Positions 25,541-34,437 of a stretch of 64,000 nt of DNA are shown here, in pieces. The notes beneath the pieces were generated by a model, which saw nothing but the letters and a program-made list of their open reading frames with translations, ran no database searches and was not told the origin of the DNA. The translations under genes were made by a program, and so were the position numbers. The stretch lies in the NCBI RefSeq assembly GCF_001651875.1, contig NZ_LNQB01000059.1, forward strand, positions 19,723-83,722, in the 5' to 3' direction. This stretch comes from Sinorhizobium saheli. Lineage in GTDB: Bacteria > Pseudomonadota > Alphaproteobacteria > Rhizobiales > Rhizobiaceae. Each line of letters opens with the position of its first letter. Position 1 is the first letter of the stretch.

Positions 25541-26854
25541 ATGGCTGATCTTCGCAACAATTTCGTCGGGATCAAATCCCCGAACCCGTTCTGGCTCGCC
25601 TCGGCGCCGCCGACGGACAAGGCCTATAACGTCGAGCGCGCCTTCAAGGCGGGCTGGGGCGGCGTCGTCTGGAAGACGCTCGGCGAGGAAGGACCGCCGG
25701 TCGTCAACGTCAACGGCCCGCGCTATGGCGCGATCTGGGGCGCCGACCGGCGGCTGCTCGGCTTGAACAACATCGAGCTCATAACCGACCGCGATCTCTA
25801 TGTGAACCTGCGCGAGATGAAGCAGGTGAAGATGAACTGGCCGGACCGGGCACTGATCGCCTCGATCATGGTGCCTTGCGAGGAAAACGCCTGGAAGGCG
25901 ATCCTGCCGCTCGTCGAGGAGACCGGCGCCGACGGCATCGAGCTCAATTTCGGCTGTCCGCACGGCATGTCGGAGCGCGGCATGGGCTCGGCGGTCGGCC
26001 AGGTGCCGGAATATATCGAGATGGTCGTGCGCTGGTGCAAGCAATATACGCGCATGCCGGTGATCACCAAGCTGACGCCGAACATCACCGACATCCGCAA
26101 GCCGGCGCGCGCCGCCAAGGCCGGCGGCACCGACGCGGTATCGCTGATCAACACGATAAACTCGATCACCTCGGTCAACCTCGACACCTTCTCGCCGGAA
26201 CCGTCGATCGACGGCCGCGGCAGCCATGGCGGCTATTGCGGCCCAGCGGTGAAGCCGATCGCGCTCAACATGGTCGCCGAGATCGCCCGCGATCCGGAGA
26301 CCCACGGCCTGCCGATCTCCGGCATCGGCGGCATCACCACCTGGCGCGATGCGGCCGAGTTCCTGGCGCTCGGCGCCCAAAACGTGCAGGTCTGCACGGC
26401 GGCGATGACCTACGGCTTCAAGATCGTCCAGGAAATGATCTCCGGCCTTTCCGACTGGATGGATGCCAAGGGCCACCGGACGCTCGACGACATCTGCGGC
26501 CGCGCCGTGCCGAACGTCAGCGACTGGCAATATCTGAACCTCAACTACGTCACCAAGGCGAAGATCGACCAGGACGCCTGCATCAAATGCGGCCGCTGTC
26601 ACATCGCCTGCGAGGACACCTCGCACCAGGCGATCACGCAGTTCGTCAACGGCGTGCGCCATTTCGAGGTGATCGAGGAGGAATGCGTCGGCTGCAATCT
26701 CTGCGTCAACGTCTGTCCGGTCCAGAACTGCATCACCATGGAGCCGCTCGCCGCCGGCACGCTCGACAAGCGCACCGGCAAGCCGGTCGATCCGAATTAC
26801 GCAAACTGGACGACGCACCCCAACAACCCGATGGCCCGCCAGGCCGCCGAGTAA
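25541..26854 (+). CDS. preA: NAD-dependent dihydropyrimidine dehydrogenase subunit PreA
   Basis: This 437-residue protein has an FMN barrel of the dihydroorotate-dehydrogenase family (SPNPFWLASAPPTDKAYNV, ELNFGCPHGMSERGMG, ISGIGGITTWRDAAEFL) and a C-terminal 2x[4Fe-4S] ferredoxin domain (CIKCGRCHIAC, CVGCNLCVNVCP). It carries the pyrimidine-reducing site fed by PreT. ATG at 25541 is preceded by a purine-rich AGAGGACGAG; an upstream extension overlaps preT. Confidence 0.95.
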   Translation: MADLRNNFVGIKSPNPFWLASAPPTDKAYNVERAFKAGWGGVVWKTLGEEGPPVVNVNGPRYGAIWGADRRLLGLNNIELITDRDLYVNLREMKQVKMNWPDRALIASIMVPCEENAWKAILPLVEETGADGIELNFGCPHGMSERGMGSAVGQVPEYIEMVVRWCKQYTRMPVITKLTPNITDIRKPARAAKAGGTDAVSLINTINSITSVNLDTFSPEPSIDGRGSHGGYCGPAVKPIALNMVAEIARDPETHGLPISGIGGITTWRDAAEFLALGAQNVQVCTAAMTYGFKIVQEMISGLSDWMDAKGHRTLDDICGRAVPNVSDWQYLNLNYVTKAKIDQDACIKCGRCHIACEDTSHQAITQFVNGVRHFEVIEEECVGCNLCVNVCPVQNCITMEPLAAGTLDKRTGKPVDPNYANWTTHPNNPMARQAAE

Positions 26855-26875
26855 GCTCGACGATGGAATAGCAAA

Positions 26876-26908
26876 GCCGCCGGACGTCACCGGCGGCCTT
26901 CGCTTTGC
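26876..26908 (+). terminator. Terminator after preTA
   Basis: An 8-bp perfect stem (GCCGCCGG/CCGGCGGC, loop ACGTCA) at 26876-26897 is followed by a pyrimidine-rich run with TTCGCTTT. Flanking AAAG and CTTT bases extend the stem. It probably ends the preTA transcript. Confidence 0.6.
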
Positions 26909-27090
26909 GCAGAAAACGGTGTTAACCCATTCGGACCGTTGAACATTCCTAAAAATTGCAGGGTTTCGCCGCTGGTCACGAACGCTGAACAGATTGTGTA
27001 GAAAACGTAAGTTGCCGCTACCGGCAATCTGGTTGATAAGGGGGAAAACCAGCAGCGACCGGCGGCCGCCGGCAGACCCGGGCAGACCGT

Positions 27091-28758
27091 TTGACGATCG
27101 TTTCCGCCAATGCGCGCAAGAAGACGCACCTGATTTCCGGTGCCGTGCTCGGCACCTTCGTGCTCTTGCACTTCTTCAATCATTCGCTCGGCCTCGTCTC
27201 CATCGACGCGATGGAAGCCGGCCGGCGCATGTTCAACCTCGTCTGGCACAGCGTCCCGGGAACGATCCTTCTCTACGGCGCCCTGCTCGCGCATTTCGTG
27301 ATGGCGCTCGACAGCCTCTATCGCCGGCAGACGCTGAGGATGCCGGCGGGCGAAGCCCTGAAGATCATCTTCGGCCTGAGCCTGCCTTTTCTGCTGGTGC
27401 CCCACGTGGTCGCCGCGCGCGTGGAGCCGCTCCTTTCCGGCATCGATGCAAGCTATCCCGGCATCCTGCGCGTGCTCTGGTCGAGCTCGGCCAACACGGC
27501 CCGCCAGACGGTCGCGCTTGTCTTCGTGTGGAGCCACGCCTGCCTCGGCGCCTGGTTCTGGATGCGCGGCCGGGACTGGTTTCCGCGCTACGAATTCCTG
27601 CTCTATACCGTCGCCCTGCTCGTGCCGATCTTCGCCCTGCTCGGCTTCGTCAACGGCGCTCGCTCACTGGGCCGCGACTATGCCGAACATGGCGGCTACG
27701 GCGATAGCGCCTATGTCAGTCAGCAGCGACGGGTCGATCCCGGCCTCATGGAAGACATCCGCCGGACCTTCTACGGCGGCTTCGCGGCTTTGATTGCGGG
27801 AACCTTCGCCCTGCGGGCACTGCCCGTGCGCGGACGCATCCGCGTCCGCTATCCGGACGGACGCATCGCGGCGGTGAGCTCCGGCTTCAGCGTGCTCGAG
27901 GCGAGCCGTGCGGCGGGCATTTCCCACGTCGCGGTCTGCGGCGGCCGCGGCCGGTGTTCGACCTGCCGGGTGCGCGTCATCCAGGGCCTCGAAGGCCAGC
28001 CGGCGCCCGATGCCGCCGAACGTGCGACGCTCACCCGCATCGGCGCGCCCGACAATGTGCGCCTCGCCTGCCAGTTTCGGCCGGTCCACGACATCAGCGT
28101 CGTGCCCATCCTCGACACCGACAGCCTCGGCATCAAGACGCAGATCGCCCGGCAGAACGGCGGCGGCCGCGAGCGCCGCGTCGCGGTGCTCTTCTGCGAC
28201 CTGCGCGATTTCACCCGCATCGCCGAGCACAGGCTGCCCTACGACACGGTGTTCCTGCTCAACCGCTATTTCGAAATGGTCGGCGAGGCCGTGGAGAGTG
28301 CCGGCGGCGTGATCGACAAGTTCATCGGCAACGGGGCGCTGTCGATCTTCGGGCTGAAGACGCCGCTCCAGGAGGCGTGCCGACAGGCGCTCACGGCGAC
28401 CGTCCGGCTGTCGGCCGGCATTCGCGCCTTGAACGAGACATTCGCAGACGAACTGGACCAGCCGCTGCGGCTCGCCATCGGCCTGCACGCCGGCCCGGCG
28501 ATCATCGGCGAGATGGGCTATGGCCAGGCAACGTCGCTGACCGCCGTCGGCGATACGATCAACACCGCAAGCCGGCTCGAGGGCCTGGCAAAGGAACACG
28601 ACGCCGAACTGGCGGTCTCGGCCGAACTCGTCCAGAACGCCGGCCTCAGCCTCGAAGGCCACAGGCGGCTCGACATCGGCCTGCGCGGCCGGCAGGCGAC
28701 GCTCGAAACCTGGATACTGGGGAGCGCGGCGGAGATTTCCGAGGTGCTGCCGGCGTAA
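27091..28758 (+). CDS. cyaC: Redox-sensing adenylate cyclase CyaC (diheme anchor, 2Fe-2S, class III)
   Basis: This 555-residue protein has a six-helix membrane domain (about 10-240) with histidines at 27, 31, 68, 105 and 149, as in diheme succinate:quinone oxidoreductase anchors. A [2Fe-2S] ferredoxin domain follows (Cys283, 289, 292 and 327; CGGRGRCSTC), then a class III cyclase domain (LFCDLRDFTRIAEH, GDTINTASRLEGLA). The architecture matches S. meliloti CyaC, described as a quinone-responsive diheme cyclase making cAMP. The start is TTG at 27091. It lies between preTA and the downstream pyrimidine genes. Confidence 0.92.
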   Translation: MTIVSANARKKTHLISGAVLGTFVLLHFFNHSLGLVSIDAMEAGRRMFNLVWHSVPGTILLYGALLAHFVMALDSLYRRQTLRMPAGEALKIIFGLSLPFLLVPHVVAARVEPLLSGIDASYPGILRVLWSSSANTARQTVALVFVWSHACLGAWFWMRGRDWFPRYEFLLYTVALLVPIFALLGFVNGARSLGRDYAEHGGYGDSAYVSQQRRVDPGLMEDIRRTFYGGFAALIAGTFALRALPVRGRIRVRYPDGRIAAVSSGFSVLEASRAAGISHVAVCGGRGRCSTCRVRVIQGLEGQPAPDAAERATLTRIGAPDNVRLACQFRPVHDISVVPILDTDSLGIKTQIARQNGGGRERRVAVLFCDLRDFTRIAEHRLPYDTVFLLNRYFEMVGEAVESAGGVIDKFIGNGALSIFGLKTPLQEACRQALTATVRLSAGIRALNETFADELDQPLRLAIGLHAGPAIIGEMGYGQATSLTAVGDTINTASRLEGLAKEHDAELAVSAELVQNAGLSLEGHRRLDIGLRGRQATLETWILGSAAEISEVLPA

Positions 28759-28759
28759 G

Positions 28760-28929
28760 CGCCCCTCATCCGCCTGCCGGCACCTTCTCCCCGTGAAGAC
28801 GGGGCGAAGGGATACCGCGGCGCCCTTTGTGCTCCCTTCCGCACGCGGAGAGAGGGGATGTCGGCAGCGCGGCATATCCCTTCTCCCCGTCAGAACGGGG
28901 AGAAGGTGCCGGCAGGCGGATGAGGGGCG
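28760..28929. repeat. RIME1-like palindromic element
   Basis: Two perfect 35-bp inverted arms (28760-28794 and 28895-28929) enclose about 100 bases with two smaller CTTCTCCCCGT-type hairpins. The arms start with CCCCTCATCCGCCTGCCGG, like the Rhizobium-specific intergenic mosaic elements. It lies between the convergent ends of cyaC and the TetR gene and may also terminate both transcripts. Confidence 0.85.
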
Positions 28930-28947
28930 ATCATTTCGGCGCGCCCC

Positions 28948-29589
28948 CTACTCCCTTACCTGCAGGCCGTCGACGAACAGCCGCTCGAGAAAGCGCGCCG
29001 CATCCTCGAAGCGGCCGTCGCCTGCATTCTCCTGGCCGAGCACAGCGCGCACCTGCACGTCGAAATCGGCGTAATGCTGCGTCGTCGACCAGACTGCGAA
29101 GATCAGGTGATAGGGATCGCACTTGGCGATCTTGCCGGCCTTGGCCCAGGCGCGGATGACCTCGGCCTTCTCGTCGACCAGTTGCTTCAGCGGCCCCTTG
29201 AGCTCGTCCTCGATATGGGGCGCACCTTGCAGGATCTCGTTGGCGAAGAGCCGGCTTTCGCGCGGGAAGTCGCGTGCCATCTCGAGCTTCCGGCGGATAT
29301 AGCTGCGGATTTCGGCGACCGGATTGCCCTCGGCATTGAACTCGCGCAGCGGATCGAGCCAGGTGTCGAGCACGCGGTCGATGAGCGCCCGGTGCATCGC
29401 TTCCTTGGTGCGGAAATAATAGAGGAGGTTCGGCTTCGACATGCCGGCCTTCTCGGCGATCTGGTCGATGGTCGCGCCGCGGAAGCCGTGCGCGGAGAAG
29501 ACCTCGAGCGCCGCTTCGAGGATCTGCTCCTCCTTTTCCTCCTGGATGCGCGTGCGCCTTTGGGTTCTCGCCGCTCTTGGAAGTGCCAT
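28948..29589 (-). CDS. RutR-like TetR family regulator of pyrimidine catabolism
   Basis: This 213-residue TetR protein has an HTH (GATIDQIAEKAGMSKPNLLYYF) and a long RutR-type C-terminus (HYADFDVQVRAVLG, ARFLERLFVDGL). RutR in E. coli senses uracil and controls pyrimidine breakdown. Here the gene is divergent from the amidohydrolase-hydA genes, and a near-consensus RutR palindrome lies between them. Uracil or dihydrouracil as effector is inference. Confidence 0.85.
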   Translation of the reverse strand: MALPRAARTQRRTRIQEEKEEQILEAALEVFSAHGFRGATIDQIAEKAGMSKPNLLYYFRTKEAMHRALIDRVLDTWLDPLREFNAEGNPVAEIRSYIRRKLEMARDFPRESRLFANEILQGAPHIEDELKGPLKQLVDEKAEVIRAWAKAGKIAKCDPYHLIFAVWSTTQHYADFDVQVRAVLGQENAGDGRFEDAARFLERLFVDGLQVRE

Positions 29590-29703
29590 CTCTCCCCCTG
29601 CGATACGCTCCGACCTGCCTAAAATTCGGACGCGCCATTTTCTTGAGCAACAACTTCGTTTTTTGTTTTTTCCGGCTTGAGTGCCGCCATGGAAGTTGTA
29701 ATG

Positions 29704-29719
29704 TTTACCAACCGGTCAA
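29704..29719. promoter_or_regulatory. RutR-type operator
   Basis: TTTACCAACCGGTCAA matches 12 of 14 defined positions of TTGACCANNTGGTCAA, the RutR operator known from E. coli. It lies between the divergent rutR-like gene and the amidohydrolase-hydA operon and could control both. Confidence 0.6.
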
Positions 29720-29846
29720 ATTATCAGTCAGTTTGTCGGCAAAGGCAACGACTGATCGAAGGGCAGCAAAACAAGCCCCGATTTGGTCCATGGGAACATG
29801 CGGGCTATCCCCGGAGCGGGTCTAGCCGGAAAAAGAGGAGAACGCC

Positions 29847-31097
29847 ATGGCAGCACCTGGCGAAAATAGGCGCGTCAATGCCGACCGCCTGTGGGATTCC
29901 CTGATGGAAATGGCGAAGATCGGCCCGGGAGTCGCCGGCGGCAATAACCGCCAGACGCTCACGGACGCGGACGGCGAAGGCCGCCGGCTTTTCCAGTCCT
30001 GGTGCGAAAAGGCCGGGCTCAGCATGGGCGTCGACAAGATGGGCACCATGTTCATGACCCGCCCCGGCACCGACCCGGACGCCCTTCCCGTCCATATCGG
30101 CTCCCATCTCGATACCCAGCCGACCGGCGGCAAGTATGACGGCGTGCTCGGGGTGTTGAGCGGCCTCGAAGTCGTGCGCACTCTGAACGACCTCGGCATC
30201 AGGACGAAGCACCCGATCGTCGTCACCAACTGGACCAACGAGGAAGGCGCGCGCTTCGCGCCGGCGATGCTCGCCTCCGGCGTCTTTGCCGGCATCCACA
30301 CGCTCGACTACGCCTATGCCCGCAAGGACCCGGAAGGAAAGGCCTTCGGCGACGAGTTGAAGCGCATCGGCTGGGTCGGCGACGAGGAGGTCGGCGCCCG
30401 CAAGATGCACGCCTATTTCGAATACCACATCGAACAGGGACCCATCCTCGAGGCGGAAAACAAGCAAATCGGCGTCGTCACCCACTGTCAGGGCCTGTGG
30501 TGGCTGGAGTTCACGCTGACCGGCAAGGAGGCGCATACCGGCTCGACGCCGATGAACATGCGCGTCAATGCCGGTCTTGCCATGGCGCGCATCCTCGAAA
30601 TGGTCCAGACCGTCGCGATGGAAAACCAGCCGGGCGCCGTCGGCGGCGTCGGCCAGATGTTCTTCTCGCCGAACTCGCGCAACGTGCTGCCGGGCAAGGT
30701 CGTCTTCACCGTCGACATCCGCTCGCCCGACCGGGAGAAGCTCGACGCCATGCGCGCGCGGATCGAGGCGGAAGCGCCGAAGATTTGTGAGCCGCTCGGC
30801 GTCGGCTGCTCGATCGAGGCGGTCGGCCACTTCGATCCCGTGACCTTCGATCCGAAGCTCGTCTCGACTGTTCGCGGCGCCGCCGAGAAGCTCGGCTACA
30901 GCCACATGGACCTCGTCTCGGGCGCCGGCCACGATGCCTGCTGGGCCGCAAAGGTCGCCCCGACGACGATGATCATGTGCCCCTGTGTCGACGGGCTCAG
31001 CCATAACGAGGCGGAGGATATCTCCAAGGACTGGGCCGCGGCCGGCGCCGACGTGCTCTTCCACGCCGTGCTCGAAACGGCAGAAGTCGTCGAATGA
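29847..31097 (+). CDS. hyuC: N-carbamoyl-beta-alanine amidohydrolase (beta-ureidopropionase, M20 family)
   Basis: This 416-residue enzyme is full length for the Zn-dependent amidase/hydantoinase group. Metal-site motifs are visible: GSHLDTQPTGGKYDGVLG, NWTNEEGARF, EYHIEQGPILE and GAGHDACW. It hydrolyses N-carbamoyl-beta-alanine to beta-alanine, CO2 and ammonia, step 3 of reductive pyrimidine breakdown. The adjacent hydA and preTA support this over other carbamoylases. A RutR-type box lies about 130 bases upstream. Confidence 0.93.
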   Translation: MAAPGENRRVNADRLWDSLMEMAKIGPGVAGGNNRQTLTDADGEGRRLFQSWCEKAGLSMGVDKMGTMFMTRPGTDPDALPVHIGSHLDTQPTGGKYDGVLGVLSGLEVVRTLNDLGIRTKHPIVVTNWTNEEGARFAPAMLASGVFAGIHTLDYAYARKDPEGKAFGDELKRIGWVGDEEVGARKMHAYFEYHIEQGPILEAENKQIGVVTHCQGLWWLEFTLTGKEAHTGSTPMNMRVNAGLAMARILEMVQTVAMENQPGAVGGVGQMFFSPNSRNVLPGKVVFTVDIRSPDREKLDAMRARIEAEAPKICEPLGVGCSIEAVGHFDPVTFDPKLVSTVRGAAEKLGYSHMDLVSGAGHDACWAAKVAPTTMIMCPCVDGLSHNEAEDISKDWAAAGADVLFHAVLETAEVVE

Positions 31098-31176
31098 GAT
31101 CGGCGGGCGGAACGACAGGGTTCCGCCCTTCTTCTCGGCGGCGCGGCCGCCGAACGACCATCCAGAGGAACAAGAA

Positions 31177-32631
31177 ATGAGCACTGTCATCAAGGGTGGA
31201 ACCATCGTTACTGCCGACCTGACCTACAAGGCCGACATCAAGGTCGAAGGCGGCAAGATCGTTGAGATCGGCCCCAATCTCTCTGGCGACGAAACGCTCG
31301 ACGCCGCCGGCTGCTACGTCATGCCGGGCGGCATCGATCCGCACACCCATCTCGAAATGCCCTTCATGGGCACCTATTCCTCGGACGATTTCGAGAGCGG
31401 CACGCGCGCCGCCCTTGCCGGCGGCACGACCATGGTCGTCGATTTCGCCCTCCCCTCGCCCGGCCAGTCGCTCTTGGAAGCGCTGACCATGTGGGACAAC
31501 AAGTCGACCCGCGCCAATTGCGACTATTCCTTCCACATGGCGATCACCTGGTGGAGCGAGCAGGTCTTCAACGAGATGGAGACGATCGTCAAGGACAAGG
31601 GCATCAACACCTTCAAGCACTTCATGGCCTATAAGGGCGCGCTGATGGTGGATGACGACGAGATGTTCTCCTCGTTCCAGCGCTGCGCCGGCCTCGGCGC
31701 CCTGCCGCTCGTCCACGCCGAAAACGGCGATGTGGTGGCGCAGCTCCAGGCGAAGCTGCTTGCGGAAGGCAATAACGGCCCGGAGGCGCACGCCTATTCG
31801 CGGCCCCCCGAGGTCGAGGGCGAGGCCGCCAACCGCGCGATCATGATCGCCGACATGGCCGGCTGTCCCGTCTATATCGTCCACACCTCCTGCGAGCAGG
31901 CGCACGAGGCGATCCGCCGCGCCCGCGCCAAGGGCATGCGCGTTTTCGGCGAGCCGCTGATCCAGCACCTGACCCTCGATGAGAGCGAATATTTCAACAA
32001 GGACTGGGACCATGCGGCGCGCCGGGTGATGTCGCCGCCCTTCCGCAACAAGCTGCACCAGGACAGCCTCTGGGCGGGGCTTGCCTCCGGCTCGCTGCAG
32101 GTGGTCGCGACAGACCACTGCGCCTTCACCACCGAGCAGAAGCGCTTCGGCGTCGGCGACTTCACCAAGATCCCGAACGGCACCGGCGGCCTCGAGGACC
32201 GCATGCCGATGCTTTGGACCCATGGCGTCAATACCGGCCGCATCACCATGAACGAGTTCGTCGCGGTCACCTCCACCAACATCGCCAAGATCCTCAACAT
32301 CTATCCGAAGAAGGGGGCGATCCTGGTCGGCGCCGATGCCGACCTCGTCGTCTGGGACCCGAAGCGGTCGAAGACGATCTCGGCGAAGAACCAGCAATCG
32401 GCGATCGACTACAACGTCTTCGAGGGCAAGATCGTCACCGGCCTGCCGCGCTTCACGCTGACCCGCGGCGTCGTTTCGATCGAGGAGGGAACGGTCAAGA
32501 CCAGGGAAGGCCACGGCGAATTCGTCCGGCGCGATCCCTTCCCGGCGGTCAGTACCGCGCTGACGACCTGGAAGGAAGTGACCGCGCCGCGCGCCGTGCA
32601 GCGCACCGGCATTCCGGCAAGCGGCGTCTGA
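31177..32631 (+). CDS. hydA: Dihydropyrimidinase (D-hydantoinase)
   Basis: This 484-residue amidohydrolase shows GGIDPHTHLEMPFMGTYSSD (metal histidines), HFMAYKGALMVDDD (carbamylated lysine), PLVHAENGDVV, YIVHTSCEQA and ATDHCAFTTEQK. It opens dihydrouracil or dihydrothymine to the N-carbamoyl amino acid, step 2 of the pathway. ATG at 31177 has AGAGGAACAAGAA upstream; a longer frame overlapping the preceding gene was rejected. Confidence 0.96.
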   Translation: MSTVIKGGTIVTADLTYKADIKVEGGKIVEIGPNLSGDETLDAAGCYVMPGGIDPHTHLEMPFMGTYSSDDFESGTRAALAGGTTMVVDFALPSPGQSLLEALTMWDNKSTRANCDYSFHMAITWWSEQVFNEMETIVKDKGINTFKHFMAYKGALMVDDDEMFSSFQRCAGLGALPLVHAENGDVVAQLQAKLLAEGNNGPEAHAYSRPPEVEGEAANRAIMIADMAGCPVYIVHTSCEQAHEAIRRARAKGMRVFGEPLIQHLTLDESEYFNKDWDHAARRVMSPPFRNKLHQDSLWAGLASGSLQVVATDHCAFTTEQKRFGVGDFTKIPNGTGGLEDRMPMLWTHGVNTGRITMNEFVAVTSTNIAKILNIYPKKGAILVGADADLVVWDPKRSKTISAKNQQSAIDYNVFEGKIVTGLPRFTLTRGVVSIEEGTVKTREGHGEFVRRDPFPAVSTALTTWKEVTAPRAVQRTGIPASGV

Positions 32632-32686
32632 CGGATTTCAGATGCCGCATCGGTCGGAGCCAATGCATGAAAGGGCCAGCGGGCGG

Positions 32687-33100
32687 CTAGGCGGGCACCA
32701 GCCCGTCGAGCTCCGGCAACAAGACGACGCTCTCCTGCTCCTTCGGATCTGTCCGCGCAATGACGGCCGTGCAGGGGCTGTCCGAGAGGTTCGCCGGCAT
32801 ATGCGGCACGCCGGCGGGGATATAGAGCATGTCCCCGGCTTTGGTGATCACATGCTCTTCCAGCCGCTCGCCGAACCAGGTATGCGCCTCACCGGCAAGG
32901 ACGTAGATCGCCGTTTCGTGGCTCTCATGGAGATGCGGCCTGGCGCGGGCGCCGGGCGGCATGGTGAGGAGATGCATGCAGATGCCGGTGGAGCCGACGG
33001 TCTCCGCCGCGATGCCTTCGAAATAGTTGAGCCCCTGCTTGCCGGCATAGGCATGGCCCGGGCGCACCACGCGACAGCCAGGATTGGGTGATCGAGACAT
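32687..33100 (-). CDS. Cupin domain protein
   Basis: This 137-residue single-domain cupin has the two motifs ARPHLHESHETAIYVLAGEAHTW-like (split HxH...E) and PAGVPHMPANLS, suggesting a metal-binding barrel. It starts at 33100 with GGAGG 7 bases upstream and is divergent from the ABC transporter genes. Substrate unknown; a role in pyrimidine-derived aldehyde or acid metabolism would be a guess. Confidence 0.8.
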   Translation of the reverse strand: MSRSPNPGCRVVRPGHAYAGKQGLNYFEGIAAETVGSTGICMHLLTMPPGARARPHLHESHETAIYVLAGEAHTWFGERLEEHVITKAGDMLYIPAGVPHMPANLSDSPCTAVIARTDPKEQESVVLLPELDGLVPA

Positions 33101-33221
33101 GAGCGTCCTCCAGAATTCGCTGAAAAACCCGCAACAGGCACCGTCGGCGGCAAATCCGCGATTGCATGTTGCGGGTCCGGATAGCAGTCTGACACAGACA
33201 AGCCACAATGAGAATCCGCCC

Positions 33222-34013
33222 ATGACATCCAATCCCGCCTCCGTGGTTTCGGCTAGAAACCTCGGCCTGACGTTCGAGACCAGCGACGGACCGGTCAATG
33301 CGCTGACCGGCGTGAACCTCGACGTGGACAAAGGCGACTTCGTCTCCTTCATCGGTCCCTCCGGCTGTGGCAAGACGACATTCCTGCGCATCATCGCCGA
33401 CCTGGAAAAGCCGACCGCCGGCACCATCGCCGTCAACGGCATGACGCCGGAGGAGGCCCGCCGCCGCCGCGCCTATGGCTACGTGTTCCAGGCCGCAGCC
33501 CTTTATCCCTGGCGCACGATCGAGAAGAACATCGCCCTGCCGCTCGAGATCATGGGCTATTCGCGGGAGGAACAGAAGGCGCGGATCGAACGGACGCTGG
33601 AGCTCGTCAACCTCTCGGGCTTCGGCAAGAAATATCCCTGGCAGCTTTCCGGCGGCATGCAGCAGCGGGCCTCGATCGCCCGCGCGCTCGCCTTCGACGC
33701 CGATCTCCTGCTGATGGACGAGCCCTTCGGCGCGCTCGACGAGATCGTGCGCGATCATCTGAACGAGCAGCTCCTGAAGCTCTGGGCGCGCACTGACAAG
33801 ACAATCTGTTTCGTCACGCATTCGATCCCGGAGGCGGTCTATCTCTCGACCAAGATCATCGTCATGAGCCCCCGCCCCGGCCGCGTCACCGACGTCATCG
33901 AATCGACGCTGCCGAAGGAGCGGCCGCTCGGCATCCGCGAGACGCCGGAGTTTCTCGAGATCGCCCACCGGGTGCGCGAGGGGCTGAGGGCGGGGCATAG
34001 CTATGATGAATAG
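33222..34013 (+). CDS. ABC transporter ATP-binding protein (pyrimidine/nitrate-taurine type)
   Basis: This 263-residue ATPase has Walker A (GPSGCGKTTF), signature LSGGMQQRASIARAL, Walker B (LLLMDEPFGALD) and switch (VTHSIPEAVYLS), as in SsuB/TauB/ThiZ-type importers. ATG at 33222 gives the usual length; ATG at 33099 would add 41 residues of low-complexity leader. It is the first gene of the transporter group, but the DUF559 insertion separates it from the permeases. Confidence 0.88.
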   Translation: MTSNPASVVSARNLGLTFETSDGPVNALTGVNLDVDKGDFVSFIGPSGCGKTTFLRIIADLEKPTAGTIAVNGMTPEEARRRRAYGYVFQAAALYPWRTIEKNIALPLEIMGYSREEQKARIERTLELVNLSGFGKKYPWQLSGGMQQRASIARALAFDADLLLMDEPFGALDEIVRDHLNEQLLKLWARTDKTICFVTHSIPEAVYLSTKIIVMSPRPGRVTDVIESTLPKERPLGIRETPEFLEIAHRVREGLRAGHSYDE

Positions 34014-34054
34014 CTGTTGGCCTGATTTAGCCGCTCCGCGATCGCAGCGGCGAA

Positions 34055-34091
34055 AAACCCCTCCCCAACCCCTCCCCACAAGGGGGAGGGA
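34055..34091 (-). repeat. REP-like palindromic repeat, inverted copy
   Basis: On the minus strand this carries the TCCCTCCCCCTTGTGGGGAG core shared with the two copies at 34267 and 34384. The core itself is a perfect hairpin (CCCTCCCC/GGGGAGGG around CTTGT). It lies 41 bases after the ATPase gene. Confidence 0.7.
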
Positions 34092-34266
34092 CTTGGTCGT
34101 GCATGCCGCTCGGTTGAGTTCCAAAAGCTCTTCCACACGTCGGAAGGCCACTGGCCGGCCGCTTGCCGTGCATGGCTCTTCTCCTTCTGACGACCGAATC
34201 GCGTCACACAGCCCATCCTCGGAATGGAAGCGGGTGGGATTCAGCAAGGGCGGTGACGCGCGGTTT

Positions 34267-34320
34267 TCCCTCCCCCTTGTGGGGAGGGTGGCAAGCGAAG
34301 CGAGCCGGGAGGGGTCTTTG
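34267..34320 (+). repeat. REP-like palindromic repeat, direct copy 1
   Basis: This 54-base unit begins with the CCCTCCCC-CTTGT-GGGGAGGG hairpin and ends with CCGGGAGGGGTCTTTG. It is nearly identical to 34384-34437, 117 bases downstream (39 codons), so the two stay in the same reading frame. Confidence 0.8.
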
Positions 34321-34383
34321 CTGCATCCAGAAGCAGTTCCGAATAGCACGGGTGTCATTGTCGCCGACGGTGCGGCAAGGGCC

Positions 34384-34437
34384 TCCCTCCCCCTTGTGGG
34401 GAGGGTGGTGAGCGCAGCGAACCGGGAGGGGTCTTTG
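34384..34437 (+). repeat. REP-like palindromic repeat, direct copy 2, supplying the DUF559 start
   Basis: This unit is nearly identical to 34267-34320. Its last bases, GGGAGGGGTCTTTG, provide a ribosome-binding-like GGAGG and a TTG codon (34435) in frame with the DUF559 domain, so the repeat may carry the translation start of that gene. Confidence 0.75.

Noticed and set aside
34003..34434. Long N-terminal extension of the DUF559 frame through the repeats
   Set aside because: The extension translates the REP-like repeats (SLPLVGRV-type peptides) and overlaps the ATPase gene end; the domain itself starts after 34435.
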